A stretch of DNA of 64,000 nucleotides from positions 2,852,001-2,916,000 of the forward strand of contig NZ_CP047318.1 of assembly GCF_009857135.1 (NCBI RefSeq). The letters run 5' to 3'. Source of the DNA: Streptomyces sp. HM190. Lineage in GTDB: Bacteria; Actinomycetota; Actinomycetes; Streptomycetales; Streptomycetaceae. Each line of letters starts with the position of its first letter. Positions within the stretch are counted from its first letter, which is position 1. A program made the translations under genes and the position numbers. Below the pieces are notes generated by a model. It saw nothing but the letters and a program-made list of their open reading frames with translations, searched no databases and was not told the origin of the DNA. Below, piece by piece: positions 55,338 to 64,000 of this stretch.

Positions 55338-55401
55338 CCTGCCCAAGTTTCCGGGGGTAACAACGGCTACCGCCGGCACCTGCGGGGATTCCCCCAGGTG
55401 G

Positions 55402-57270
55402 CTACTTCTTGCCCTTGGCGCCGCCGGCGCTGTCGTCACTGGACAGCACGGCGATGAAGGCCTCCTGCGGAACCTCCACAGAGCCCACCATCTTCATCCG
55501 CTTCTTGCCCTCCTTCTGCTTCTCCAGCAGCTTCCGCTTCCGGGAGATGTCACCGCCGTAGCACTTGGCGAGGACGTCCTTGCGGATGGCGCGGATGGTC
55601 TCGCGGGCGATCACCCGGGAGCCGATGGCGGCCTGGACCGGCACCTCGAACGCCTGCCGCGGGATCAGCTCCTTCAGCTTGGCGACGAGCCGGACCCCGT
55701 ACGCGTACGCCTGGTCCTTGTGCGTGATCGCGGAGAACGCGTCCACCTTGTCGCCGTGCAGCAGGATGTCGACCTTGACGAGGCTGGACGTCTGCTCGCC
55801 GGTGGGCTCGTAGTCGAGGGAGGCGTAGCCGCGGGTCTTGGACTTCAGCTGGTCGAAGAAGTCGAAGACGATCTCGGCGAGCGGCAGGGTGTACCGGATC
55901 TCGACACGGTCCTCGGAGAGGTAGTCCATGCCGAGCAGGACACCGCGCCGGGTCTGGCACAGCTCCATGATCGAGCCGATGAACTCGGACGGGGCGAGGA
56001 TCGTGGCGCGCACGACGGGCTCGTACACCTCCGAGATCTTGCCCTCGGGGAACTCGCTCGGGTTGGTGACCGTGTGCTCGCTGCCGTCCTCCATGACGAC
56101 GCGGTAGACCACGTTCGGGGCGGTGGCGATCAGGTCGAGGCCGAACTCGCGCTCCAGCCGTTCACGGATCACGTCGAGGTGCAGCAGCCCGAGGAAGCCG
56201 ACGCGGAAGCCGAAGCCGAGCGCGGCGGACGTCTCCGGCTCGTAGACGAGCGCGGCGTCGTTGAGCTGGAGCTTGTCGAGGGCCTCGCGCAGCTCGGGGT
56301 AGTCGGACCCGTCCAGCGGGTACAGCCCGGAGAAGACCATGGGCTTGGGGTCCTTGTAACCGCCGAGCGCCTCGGTGGCGCCCTTCTGCTGGCTGGTGAC
56401 GGTGTCACCGACCTTGGACTGGCGGACGTCCTTCACACCGGTGATGAGGTAGCCCACCTCTCCGACGCCGAGGCCGTCGGCCCCCAGCATCTCGGGCGAG
56501 TTCGTACCGATCTCCAGCAGCTCGTGGGTCGCGCCCGTCGACATCATCCTGATGCGCTCGCGCTTGTTGAGCTGGCCGTCGATGACACGGACATACGTGA
56601 CCACGCCCCGGTACGAGTCGTAGACCGAGTCGAAGATCATCGCGCGCGCCGGGGCGTCCTTGACGCCGACCGGGGCGGGGACCTCGGCGACGACCCTGTC
56701 GAGCAGCGCGTCGACCCCGACACCGGTCTTGGCGGAGACCCGCAGCACGTCGTCGGGGTCGCAGCCGACGAGGTTCGCCAGCTCCTCGGCGAACTTCTCC
56801 GGCTGGGCGGCCGGGAGGTCGATCTTGTTGAGCACCGGGATGATCGTGAGGTCGTTCTCCATCGCCAGGTACAGGTTGGCGAGGGTCTGCGCCTCGATGC
56901 CCTGCGCGGCGTCCACGAGGAGGACGGTCCCCTCGCAGGCGGCCAGCGACCGTGACACCTCATAGGTGAAGTCGACGTGCCCGGGGGTGTCGATCATGTT
57001 GAGGATGTGCGTGTTGCCCGGATCGCCGGTCGGCGCCCACGGCAGACGCACCGCCTGGGACTTGATCGTGATGCCGCGCTCACGCTCGATGTCCATGCGG
57101 TCGAGGTACTGAGCACGCATCTGCCGCTGCTCGACCACACCGGTCAGCTGGAGCATCCGGTCGGCGAGCGTGGACTTGCCGTGGTCGATGTGCGCGATGA
57201 TGCAGAAATTGCGGATCAGAGCCGGGTCGGTACGGCTCGGCTCGGGCACATGGCTAGGGATCGCGGGCAC
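55402..57270 (-). CDS. lepA: Elongation factor 4
   Basis: A 622-aa translational GTPase that back-translocates stalled ribosomes. G motifs: [23 protein letters not shown] and NKIDLP; the LepA-specific C-terminal domain ends in a Lys-rich tail ([17 protein letters not shown]). GTG 57270 ([12 protein letters not shown]) is selected because AGGA lies 6 nt upstream and the length is standard; the frame is open far upstream without support. It is divergent from rpsT, as usual in actinomycetes. Confidence 0.95.
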   Translation of the reverse strand: MPAIPSHVPEPSRTDPALIRNFCIIAHIDHGKSTLADRMLQLTGVVEQRQMRAQYLDRMDIERERGITIKSQAVRLPWAPTGDPGNTHILNMIDTPGHVDFTYEVSRSLAACEGTVLLVDAAQGIEAQTLANLYLAMENDLTIIPVLNKIDLPAAQPEKFAEELANLVGCDPDDVLRVSAKTGVGVDALLDRVVAEVPAPVGVKDAPARAMIFDSVYDSYRGVVTYVRVIDGQLNKRERIRMMSTGATHELLEIGTNSPEMLGADGLGVGEVGYLITGVKDVRQSKVGDTVTSQQKGATEALGGYKDPKPMVFSGLYPLDGSDYPELREALDKLQLNDAALVYEPETSAALGFGFRVGFLGLLHLDVIRERLEREFGLDLIATAPNVVYRVVMEDGSEHTVTNPSEFPEGKISEVYEPVVRATILAPSEFIGSIMELCQTRRGVLLGMDYLSEDRVEIRYTLPLAEIVFDFFDQLKSKTRGYASLDYEPTGEQTSSLVKVDILLHGDKVDAFSAITHKDQAYAYGVRLVAKLKELIPRQAFEVPVQAAIGSRVIARETIRAIRKDVLAKCYGGDISRKRKLLEKQKEGKKRMKMVGSVEVPQEAFIAVLSSDDSAGGAKGKK

Positions 57271-57548
57271 GCAGGGTCCTGATTCTTGAGGCGTCCGCAG
57301 CCGTCTGCGGTCTCGGGTCGGATCTAGCGGGTCTGTACGAACGGGGTCTACCGGGTCTGTACGTAGGCTCCATGGTCCCACGGGCGCGGGGCTGGGGCGG
57401 GTTTGGGCCACTCGCGGAGCCACTGGTAGCCTGGGTGGCTGTGTCTCATGCCCTCTCTGCAGGAGGCACATCCCAAAGAAAACCAAAGGTGCCCGGGGCC
57501 CGCATGCCCTGCATGTCCTCGGTCGCCAGTAGCTGAAAAGGCTCATTC

Positions 57549-57815
57549 GTGGCGAACATCAAGTCCCAGATCAAGCGGAACAAGACCAACGAGAAGGCGC
57601 GCCTTCGCAACAAGGCCGTCAAGTCGTCGCTCAAGACCGCGATCCGCAAGGCCCGTGAGGCCGCTGCCGCGGGTGACGTCGAGAAGGCCACCGAGTACCA
57701 GCGCGCTGCCGCGCGTCAGCTCGACAAGGCCGTCTCGAAGGGCGTCATCCACAAGAACCAGGCCGCCAACAAGAAGTCGGCGCTTGCTTCCAAGGTCGCC
57801 ACCCTCAAGGGCTGA
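57549..57815 (+). CDS. rpsT: 30S ribosomal protein S20
   Basis: An 88-aa basic helical protein ([20 protein letters not shown]), complete, with the expected Ala/Lys-rich helices. It binds 16S rRNA helix 44 and 5' domain early in assembly. GTG start with AAGG 8 nt upstream. Followed by a 13-bp-stem terminator. Confidence 0.97.
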   Translation: MANIKSQIKRNKTNEKARLRNKAVKSSLKTAIRKAREAAAAGDVEKATEYQRAAARQLDKAVSKGVIHKNQAANKKSALASKVATLKG

Positions 57816-57943
57816 GCTTCACCTTTGATCTGACCGCCGGACGGATTCGCAGCGGGCCCTCTCTCATCCGCTCCCGCCCGGCACCCCCGGACCTGCACGC
57901 GGCCTGCGTTCGCCACGCGGGTGCAAGTCCACCATCGTGAACC

Positions 57944-57990
57944 GAGGACCCCGTCGCCCGCCCTTCCCCAGGGAGGACGACGGGGTCCTC
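57944..57990 (+). terminator. rpsT terminator with 13-bp stem
   Basis: GAGGACCCCGTCG (57944-57956) is exactly complementary to 57978-57990, with a 21-nt loop that itself can pair CCCT/AGGG. It may serve both rpsT and convergent holA. The right arm merges with a 16-bp tandem array. Confidence 0.8.
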
Positions 57991-58077
57991 GTGCTGCGGG
58001 GTCCTCGTGTTGTGGGGTTCTCGTGTTGTGGGGTTCTCGTGTTGTGGGGTTCTCATGGTGCCGGGTTCTCGCGTTGC
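57982..58077. repeat. Six-unit 16-bp tandem repeat
   Basis: Unit GGGGTTCTCGTGTTGT, starting at 57982, 57998, 58014, 58030, 58046 and 58062 (exact 16-bp steps). Units 3 and 4 are identical, 1-2 have GGGGTCCTC, 5-6 are diverged. The first unit is the right arm of the rpsT terminator, so the array appears to have grown by duplicating half a hairpin. Confidence 0.9.
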
Positions 58078-58144
58078 GCAGTGGGCAGTGGGCAGGCCAC
58101 GGCAACCACTCCGTGCTCCCTCGCGCCAGGCGAGGGCGGCGCGC

Positions 58145-59131
58145 TCACCCCCGGCGGGACCGCGCCGCTCGGGCGATGGTCACGACCGCCTTCTCCAGCG
58201 CGTACTCGGGGTCGTCCCCGCCGCCCTTGACCCCGGCGTCGGCCTCGGCGACGGCCCGCATCGCGACGGCGACACCTTCCGGCGTCCAGCCCCGCATCTG
58301 CTGCCGCACCCGGTCGATCTTCCACGGCGGCATGCCCAGCTCCCGCGCCAGGTCCGCCGGTCTGCCGCCCCGCGCGGACGACAGCTTCCCGATCGCCCGG
58401 ACGCCCTGTGCCAGCGCGCTGGTGATCAGCACCGGTGCCACCCCCGTGGAGAGCGACCACCTGAGCGCCTCCAGCGCCTCCGCCGCCCGTCCCTCGACGG
58501 CCCGGTCGGCGACCTCGAAACTCGACGCCTCGGCCCGCCCGGTGTAGTACCGCCCGACCACGGCCTCGTCGATGGTCCCCTCGACATCCGCGCACAGCTG
58601 CGAGGCCGCCGAAGCCAGCTCGCGCAGATCGCTGCCGATCGCGTCGACCAGCGCCTGGCACGCCTCCGGCGTCGCGGACCGCCCGAGCGTCCGGAACTCC
58701 CCCCGCACGAACGCCAGCCGCTCCGCCGGCTTCGTCATCTTCGGGCAGGCCACCTCCCGCGCCCCCGCCTTGCGCGCCGCGTCCAGCAGCCCCTTGCCCT
58801 TGACGCCGCCCGCGTGCAGCAGCACGAGGGTGATCTCCTCGGCCGGGGCACCCAGATACGCCTTCACGTCCTTGACGGTGTCGGCCGACAGGTCCTGCGC
58901 GTTGCGCACGACCACGACCTTCCGCTCGGCGAACAGCGAGGGGCTCGTCAGCTCCGCGAGCGTGCCCGGCTGCAACTGGTCCGAGGTGAGGTCCCGCACG
59001 TCCGTGTCGGCGTCGGCGGCCCTGGCGGCGGCCACCACCTCCTGCACGGCCCGGTCGAGGAGCAGCTCCTCCTGGCCCACGGCGAGGGTGACGGAGGCGA
59101 GGGGATCATCGTGAGCGGTCTTCTTGGCCAT
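58145..59131 (-). CDS. holA: DNA polymerase III subunit delta
   Basis: A 328-aa clamp-loader delta subunit. The sequence LAVGQEELLLDRAVQEVV, RKVVVVRNAQDLS and the C-terminal helical collar (PPWKIDRVRQQMRGWTPEGVAVAMRAVAEADAGVKGG) match HolA. It opens the beta clamp. ATG 59131 (MAKKTAHDDPL) gives the standard N-terminus. Adjacent to rpsT, as in most bacteria with this gene pair. Confidence 0.93.
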   Translation of the reverse strand: MAKKTAHDDPLASVTLAVGQEELLLDRAVQEVVAAARAADADTDVRDLTSDQLQPGTLAELTSPSLFAERKVVVVRNAQDLSADTVKDVKAYLGAPAEEITLVLLHAGGVKGKGLLDAARKAGAREVACPKMTKPAERLAFVRGEFRTLGRSATPEACQALVDAIGSDLRELASAASQLCADVEGTIDEAVVGRYYTGRAEASSFEVADRAVEGRAAEALEALRWSLSTGVAPVLITSALAQGVRAIGKLSSARGGRPADLARELGMPPWKIDRVRQQMRGWTPEGVAVAMRAVAEADAGVKGGGDDPEYALEKAVVTIARAARSRRG

Positions 59132-59167
59132 CACGCACAGCATCCCACGGGGCACCGACAACGAGCC

Positions 59168-59413
59168 CTACGGCTCCTCACGCCACCCCTCCCACTCCCC
59201 CGCGAACTCGTCCAGCGCCACCGGATCGAGCCGTCCGTCCTCGTCGCGCAGCACCAGCAGCCACTGGGCGTCCTCAGCGTCGTCCTCCCCGGCCAGCGCG
59301 TCCCGCACCAGCTGGGGCTCCTCGGCCAGCCCGAACCGCTCCCCGAGAGCCTCCGCCGCCTCTTCCGCGGCGTCACGATCGGGCAGCACCAGCACATGTC
59401 TCACATCGCTCAC
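59168..59413 (-). CDS. Small acidic conserved protein, function unknown
   Basis: An 81-aa acidic protein (SDVRHVLVLPDRDAAEEAAEALGERF, then EDDAEDAQWLLVLRDEDG) with an alpha/beta pattern reminiscent of RraB-like domains, though no confident family could be named. GTG 59413 follows GGGGG at good distance. It lies 36 bp upstream of holA on the same strand and is probably co-transcribed with it. Confidence 0.65.
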   Translation of the reverse strand: MSDVRHVLVLPDRDAAEEAAEALGERFGLAEEPQLVRDALAGEDDAEDAQWLLVLRDEDGRLDPVALDEFAGEWEGWREEP

Positions 59414-59526
59414 GCCCCCATTTTCCGCGACCCACCCGCCGCCCCCGCCCGGCACCCCACACCCGACCCGACCCGGCCGCCGCCCGCTGGCGTCCGCCCC
59501 GCACAGCCCCACGCCGCCCCGCGCGC

Positions 59527-60336
59527 CTACACCGCCCCGCGCACCTGCGGCACCCGCCCCAACTCCATCCCGAACCGCTCCCGGTACACCGCCAGGACCT
59601 CCTCGTCCGTCCCCAGCTCGGTCACCTCCTTCTCACCTTCCAGGGACGTGACCGTGAGGGTGCGCCCGCTGAGCGTGATCCGGCCCCCGTCGTCACCGAG
59701 CCGCGAGCAGACCAGTGACTGGGTGAAGTGCGAGGCCGGCGAGGTGCTGTGCCACCAGGCCCCGGCCACGAAGTCCCCGAGAACCCGCGACCGCACCTCC
59801 AGCCGGTACTGCGGCTTGCCGTCCCGCAGCACATCCAGGTCCCCGAACTCCCGCGCCCCGCTCTGCCGGTCCGCCTCCACCACACGGAACGTGCCCGCCG
59901 GATCCTCCTGCTCCCCTCTCCCCCCGAACTCCAGCGGACAGTGGCTGTTCGTCCCGAACCCCACATCGGCCAGCCAGTCACCCCCGTCCACCGTCCGCAC
60001 CCGCAGCGCGAGATGGTCGTACGGGATGCCCAGGCTCTTCTCGTCGCCGTAGACCCGCGCCGCGAGCAGTGTCACGTCGAAGCCGAGCGCCGCGAGCATC
60101 GCGCCGAACAGCCCGTTCAGTTCGTAGCAGAACCCGCCCCTGCGCTCCCCCACGATCTTGTCGAGCAGCCGCTTCTCCTCCAGCACGATCTCCTCCCCGA
60201 GGTGGATCGACAGGTTCTCGAAGGGCACCGTCCGCAGATGGCGCAGGTGCAGTTCACGCAGTACGTCCACGGTGGGCCAGGCCGGGTGCTCGGCTCCGAT
60301 GCGGCGAAGGTAGGCGTCCAGCTCTGCGGTATCCAT
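59527..60336 (-). CDS. nat: Arylamine N-acetyltransferase
   Basis: A 269-aa NAT with the complete Cys-His-Asp triad: Cys in RRGGFCYELNG near residue 70, His in YDHLALRV, Asp in LADVGFG. FENLSIHLGE is the conserved N-terminal motif. It transfers acetyl groups from acetyl-CoA to arylamines/hydrazines and may accept other small amines. It begins 4 bp after the comEC stop, so it is transcribed with comEA-comEC. Confidence 0.92.
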   Translation of the reverse strand: MDTAELDAYLRRIGAEHPAWPTVDVLRELHLRHLRTVPFENLSIHLGEEIVLEEKRLLDKIVGERRGGFCYELNGLFGAMLAALGFDVTLLAARVYGDEKSLGIPYDHLALRVRTVDGGDWLADVGFGTNSHCPLEFGGRGEQEDPAGTFRVVEADRQSGAREFGDLDVLRDGKPQYRLEVRSRVLGDFVAGAWWHSTSPASHFTQSLVCSRLGDDGGRITLSGRTLTVTSLEGEKEVTELGTDEEVLAVYRERFGMELGRVPQVRGAV

Positions 60337-60340
60337 GACC

Positions 60341-63121
60341 TCAGTCTCTCGCCACCCGCAGTTCCTCGGCCGTACCCGCGACGGCGATCGCGCCGTCCTC
60401 GTCCGTACGCAGCACCGTGGCGCCCCCGTCCCGCAGCGCCGCGACCGTGCTCGGCGCCGGGTGGCCGTAGGGGTTGTCGGCGCCCACCGAGATGAGTGCC
60501 AGCCGCGGGGCCATCACCCGTATCAGGTCCGGGTCCTGATAGACCGACCCGTGGTGGGCGACCTTCACCACGTCCACCGCCGCCACCTCCGCGACCGCCG
60601 GGGATCTCGACAGGTCCCGCTGCGCGGGCGGTTCGAGATCACCGAGCAGCAGCAGGGTCAGCCCGGCGGAGCGGACCAGCATGGTCACGCTGGCGTCGTT
60701 CGGCCCGTCCGGGACGGCCGCGTCGCCCGGCGGCCACAGCACCCGCCACGCGAGGCCCCCCGTGCGTCGTTCCTGCCCGGCGACGGCCCGGGTCACCGGG
60801 ATCCGCCGGGCCGCCGCCTCCCTGTGCACGAACTCGGCCTGCTCCACGGGCTCCTCGAACCCGGTCGTCTCGATCGCCCCCACCGCACGCCCTCGCAGCA
60901 CCCCCGGCAACCCGGCCACATGGTCGGCGTGGAAATGGGTGAGGACCACGAGAGGGACCTCGGTGATGCCGAGGGCCGTCAGACAGCGGTCGACCAGGAC
61001 CGGGTCCGGGCCGGCGTCCACGACGACCCCTCTGCCGTCGCCCGCCGCCAGCACGGTCGCGTCGCCCTGCCCGACGTCGCACATCACGAACCGCCAACCG
61101 GGCGGCGGCCACCCCGTGATCACCCTGGCCAGGGGCGGCGGCTGCACCACCGCCAGCAGGAACACCACCAGGCAGGCTCCCACCAGCCATGGGCGGCCCA
61201 GCAGCCGCCGCCCGACGAACACCGCCACCACCGTGACGAGGGCCAGCAGTGCCGCGCCCGTCGAACTGCCCGGCCAGTCGACCCCCGCTCCCGGCAGGGA
61301 GGCACCCGCGCGCGCGATGTCCGCGATCCACCCTGCGGGCCAACTCGCGCACCAGGCGATGCGTTCGGCCACGGGCATCGCGATCGGCGCCACCGCCAGC
61401 GTGGCGAACCCCAGCACCGTCGCCGGCGCCACGGCGAACTCCGCCAGCAGATTGCACGGCACCGCCACCAGGCTCACCTTCGCCGACAGCACCACCACGA
61501 CCGGCGCGCACACCGCCTGCGCGGCCCCCGCCGCCGCCAGCGCCTCGGCCGGACGGGGCGGCACCCGACGCCGCTGGAGCGCCGCGCTCCACCGCGGGGC
61601 GAGCAGGAGCAGGGCCCCGGTCGCCAGCACGGACAGCAGGAAGCCGTAACTCCGGGCCAGCCACGGGTCGTACAGCACCAGCAGCAGCACGGCCGTCGCC
61701 AGCGCGGGGACGAGCGATCTGCGGCGCCCGGTCGCGAGGGCGAGCAGCGCGATCGACCCGCAGGCCGCCGCCCGCACCACGCTCGGCTCCGGTCGGCACA
61801 CGATCACGAAACCGAGCGTCAGGGCACCGCCGGCCAGCGCCGTCGCCCTCAACGGGATCCCCAGCCGGGGCGCGAGCCCCCGCCGCTCCGCCCGCTGGGC
61901 GAGCCCCGGCGGCCCGATGAACAGGGCCAGCAGGATGGTGAAGTTGGCGCCGCTGACCGCCAGGAGATGAGTGAGGTCGGTCGCCTTGAATGCCTCGTCC
62001 AACTCGGCAGGGACCCGCGAGGTGTCCCCCACGACGAACCCCGGCAACAACGCCCGCGCGTCCCCGTCCAGCCCGTCCGTCGCCTCGCGCAGCCCCGCCC
62101 GCAACCGCCCCGCGAGCCGCTGCGCCGCACTCGCCTCCTCCACCACCTCCGGGGGCCTGCCGCCGCGCACCCGCAGCATCGCCGCGACCCGGTCTCCCCC
62201 GGCCAGGGCCGGCACGGCCTGCGCGGCCACCCGCACCCGCGTCGACGGCAGTAGCTTCAGCCACGGCGAACGGCCCCTCTCCCCCGACGACGACCGCCGT
62301 GCCACGTCGACGATCACCAGCACCGGTGTCCGTGTGTCCACCACGGTCCCGTCCGGGCCCCTCACCCTCCGTACCTCGGCCGGGAGGAGCACGGCCGTCG
62401 GGGCCGCGTGAGCGCCGTTGACGCGAGGGCGGGTGAGCCGGGGATCGGACGTCAGCTCGACCTCGGCGGTGACCGGCGTGTACCGCTCGGCCAGCCGGGG
62501 AACCGGGCCGCGCCGCAGATCCGCCCCGTGCAGCCCGGCGGAGGCAGCAGAGGCGGCGACACAGAGCAGTACGGCGGCGACGGACGCCTTCGCGGCTGCG
62601 GAGCAGAACGGCATCCGGTACGGCACCCGGCTCACCCCCGGCACCGGGCCGACCTCTGACTCCGGGCCCGCCTGCGACGCGGGACCGCCCCTCGGCTCCG
62701 GACCGCCCCTCGGCTCCGGGCCCGCCGGTGGTTCAGGAACCGCTGGGGACTCCTGCTCCACTCGGGATTCCGGCCTGACACGAGGCTGCCGCCACCCCGC
62801 CCTCGACGCCCGCCCCCGCCCTCGGTGGGCGACGAGCAGCCCGGCCCCCGCGGCCAGGCCGACCGCGACCACGCCGACGACCCACCCGGTGGAGGCGTGC
62901 ACCATCAGCGCCGCCGTCCCCCATGCCGCCAGCGCCGGTGGCACGAGACGCAGGTCCGTCGGGCCCTCCTGCCTCGGATGGGCGACGCCGAGCCGATGCC
63001 CGGAGGCCGCGTGCACGGTCGGCCGCCGCGGGCCCGCCCGCACCACTCCCGTACGCGACTCGACACGCGCACCGACCCGCGTCTCGGCGGCCCTCGGCTC
63101 TCCTGGCTCCCGCGCGCTCAT
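60341..63121 (-). CDS. comEC: ComEC/Rec2-type DNA uptake channel protein
   Basis: A 926-aa membrane protein. Residues 1-140 hold an N-terminal hydrophobic pair and a Pro/Glu/Gly-rich linker; then a soluble OB-like DUF4131 region (about 190-300), the Competence channel domain with about eight helices (LLAVSGANFTILLALF), and a C-terminal metallo-beta-lactamase domain (VLTHFHADHVAGLPG, KVAHHGS). Its start overlaps the comEA stop (ATGA). Streptomyces is not known for natural transformation in general, so the role of the pair is uncertain. Confidence 0.92.
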   Translation of the reverse strand: MSAREPGEPRAAETRVGARVESRTGVVRAGPRRPTVHAASGHRLGVAHPRQEGPTDLRLVPPALAAWGTAALMVHASTGWVVGVVAVGLAAGAGLLVAHRGRGRASRAGWRQPRVRPESRVEQESPAVPEPPAGPEPRGGPEPRGGPASQAGPESEVGPVPGVSRVPYRMPFCSAAAKASVAAVLLCVAASAASAGLHGADLRRGPVPRLAERYTPVTAEVELTSDPRLTRPRVNGAHAAPTAVLLPAEVRRVRGPDGTVVDTRTPVLVIVDVARRSSSGERGRSPWLKLLPSTRVRVAAQAVPALAGGDRVAAMLRVRGGRPPEVVEEASAAQRLAGRLRAGLREATDGLDGDARALLPGFVVGDTSRVPAELDEAFKATDLTHLLAVSGANFTILLALFIGPPGLAQRAERRGLAPRLGIPLRATALAGGALTLGFVIVCRPEPSVVRAAACGSIALLALATGRRRSLVPALATAVLLLVLYDPWLARSYGFLLSVLATGALLLLAPRWSAALQRRRVPPRPAEALAAAGAAQAVCAPVVVVLSAKVSLVAVPCNLLAEFAVAPATVLGFATLAVAPIAMPVAERIAWCASWPAGWIADIARAGASLPGAGVDWPGSSTGAALLALVTVVAVFVGRRLLGRPWLVGACLVVFLLAVVQPPPLARVITGWPPPGWRFVMCDVGQGDATVLAAGDGRGVVVDAGPDPVLVDRCLTALGITEVPLVVLTHFHADHVAGLPGVLRGRAVGAIETTGFEEPVEQAEFVHREAAARRIPVTRAVAGQERRTGGLAWRVLWPPGDAAVPDGPNDASVTMLVRSAGLTLLLLGDLEPPAQRDLSRSPAVAEVAAVDVVKVAHHGSVYQDPDLIRVMAPRLALISVGADNPYGHPAPSTVAALRDGGATVLRTDEDGAIAVAGTAEELRVARD

Positions 63122-64000
63122 GGCCGTACGAGGTTCCGTAGGTCGGCGAAGCGGCGGTCGCCGATGCCGTTCACCTCGCGCAGTTCGTCGACCGAGCGGA
63201 AGCCGCCGTGCTCGGTGCGGTACGCGATGATGTGCTGCGCGAGGACGGGGCCGACGCCGGGCAGCGTGTCGAGTTGCTCCACGGTGGCGGTACTGAGCGA
63301 GACAGGTGTCGCGGGGCCCGCTCCGGCGACCGCTCCGCCGGCCACGGATCCGGCCACGCCGCCCACCCCCGCACCCCCGCCCGCACCCGCTCCCACCCCT
63401 GCCGGACCGCCGACCAGGACCTGCTCGCCGTCGACCAGGAGGCGGGCGCGGTTGAGCCCGTCGGTGTGCGCGCCGGAGCGCACTCCGCCCGCGGCCCGCA
63501 GCGCGTCGGCCACACGGGAACCGGCCGGGAGCCGTTGGACACCGGGGCGGCGGACCTTCCCTCTGACGTCCACGACGATCGAGGGTCCGGCGGTGGGCGC
63601 GCCGGACCCGGTCGAAGCACCCGCTCCGGCCACCGGGCCACCGCCCTCCTCGCCGAACGACGCCGCCGGGGCCGACGCAGCCGACGGGGTTCCCGCCCGG
63701 ACGACCTCGGGGGCGCTCACCGGTTGGGTCCGTCCGGCCCAGAAGTGCTGCCCCGCGAAGACCGCGGCGACGACCAGCACCACGCTCAGCGCGACCACGC
63801 TCTTGCGCTCGATGCCGCACCGCGCCTGCAACCACAACGGCAGCCGCTCCCGGACGGCCGGTCCGATCCGATCCCGCCAGCCGCCCCTCACACCCGCGTC
63901 CAAGGTGTCCCCGCCCCCGGCGCAGCCGGCGACCGCATCCTCGGGCTCGGCGTCTCCGGTCCCCGCAGTCGCCCCACCCCTCCGCCCGCCCGGCGGGCCG
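63118..64000 (-). CDS. comEA: ComEA-like helix-hairpin-helix DNA-binding protein, 5' end outside the window
   Basis: At least 293 codons; the frame is still open at the window edge, so the true start is probably beyond 64000. Visible are a single transmembrane helix (VVALSVVLVVAAVFAGQHFW), a SLBB-like domain (VVDVRGKVRRPGVQRLPAGS), a Gly/Ala/Val-rich linker and a C-terminal helix-hairpin-helix pair (EQLDTLPGVGPVLAQHIIAY, LREVNGIGDRRFADLRNLV). It should bind double-stranded DNA at the cell surface for delivery to ComEC. An internal TTG at 63903 is a poor start. Confidence 0.85.
   Translation of the reverse strand, partial: GPPGGRRGGATAGTGDAEPEDAVAGCAGGGDTLDAGVRGGWRDRIGPAVRERLPLWLQARCGIERKSVVALSVVLVVAAVFAGQHFWAGRTQPVSAPEVVRAGTPSAASAPAASFGEEGGGPVAGAGASTGSGAPTAGPSIVVDVRGKVRRPGVQRLPAGSRVADALRAAGGVRSGAHTDGLNRARLLVDGEQVLVGGPAGVGAGAGGGAGVGGVAGSVAGGAVAGAGPATPVSLSTATVEQLDTLPGVGPVLAQHIIAYRTEHGGFRSVDELREVNGIGDRRFADLRNLVRP

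Overview
The window is chromosomal DNA from a Streptomyces or a very close relative. The sequence is uniformly very GC-rich with G/C-ending codons, GTG starts are common, and the set of families is typical of the genus: Zur next to ZnuCB, an AfsR-type SARP, the hrcA-dnaJ pair under a CIRCE element, lepA/rpsT, the DUF3097 family, and an osaCAB-like stress locus. No rRNA, tRNA, CRISPR array, prophage or insertion sequence was found. Most of the window looks like conserved core, with small islands of accessory or decayed sequence.

Layout from the left. 1-1521 is the end of a zinc ABC transporter operon (znuC tail, znuB) with the zinc regulator zur. 1688-4150 runs leftwards: a YcxB-like membrane protein, the cis-prenyl transferase uppS, recO and a small conserved protein. 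4670-7771 is a 1033-aa AfsR-like SARP regulator, followed by a VanX-like D-Ala-D-Ala dipeptidase, a small tyrosine phosphatase, a DapA-superfamily enzyme and a TerB-like protein with a zinc ribbon. 11868-13717 is leuA with a four-leucine leader peptide. 13986-15343 is a protealysin-type metalloprotease with its likely inhibitor (emfourin). Next come a GH1 beta-glucosidase with a sugar permease and a secreted protein-arginine deiminase.

20339-27805 holds a leftward block of RNA and ribosome maintenance genes (era, a cytidine-deaminase-like protein, a YjbR protein, a CorC/HlyC protein, ybeY, phoH). It is interrupted by amtB-glnK and a small secreted protein. 27949-32500 is a glucarate catabolic unit (IclR regulator, KDG dehydratase, glucarate dehydratase) and a PfkB kinase. 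32592-32607 is a perfect CRP-type palindrome ahead of an MFS permease. 34078-39957 runs leftwards: adenine deaminase, RNase Z, a HIT protein and a tricorn-like protease. 40056-45362 carries a lipoprotein, rsmE, a nitronate monooxygenase, dnaJ, hrcA and CIRCE.

45694-55098 contains a metallo-beta-lactamase fold protein, DUF3097, hemW, and a divergent osaC-like / broken osaA-like / intact osaB-like locus, then fadD. 55402-64000 is lepA, rpsT, holA, a small acidic protein, an arylamine N-acetyltransferase and comEC/comEA.

The points most worth a second look are: the internally deleted hybrid kinase beside intact OsaB- and OsaC-like partners; two unrelated 16-bp tandem arrays that grew out of a stop codon and out of a terminator arm; the protease/inhibitor pair; the secreted arginine deiminase; the glutamate at the first twin-histidine position of AmtB; the leuA leader; and a degenerate intergenic repeat present in four copies.
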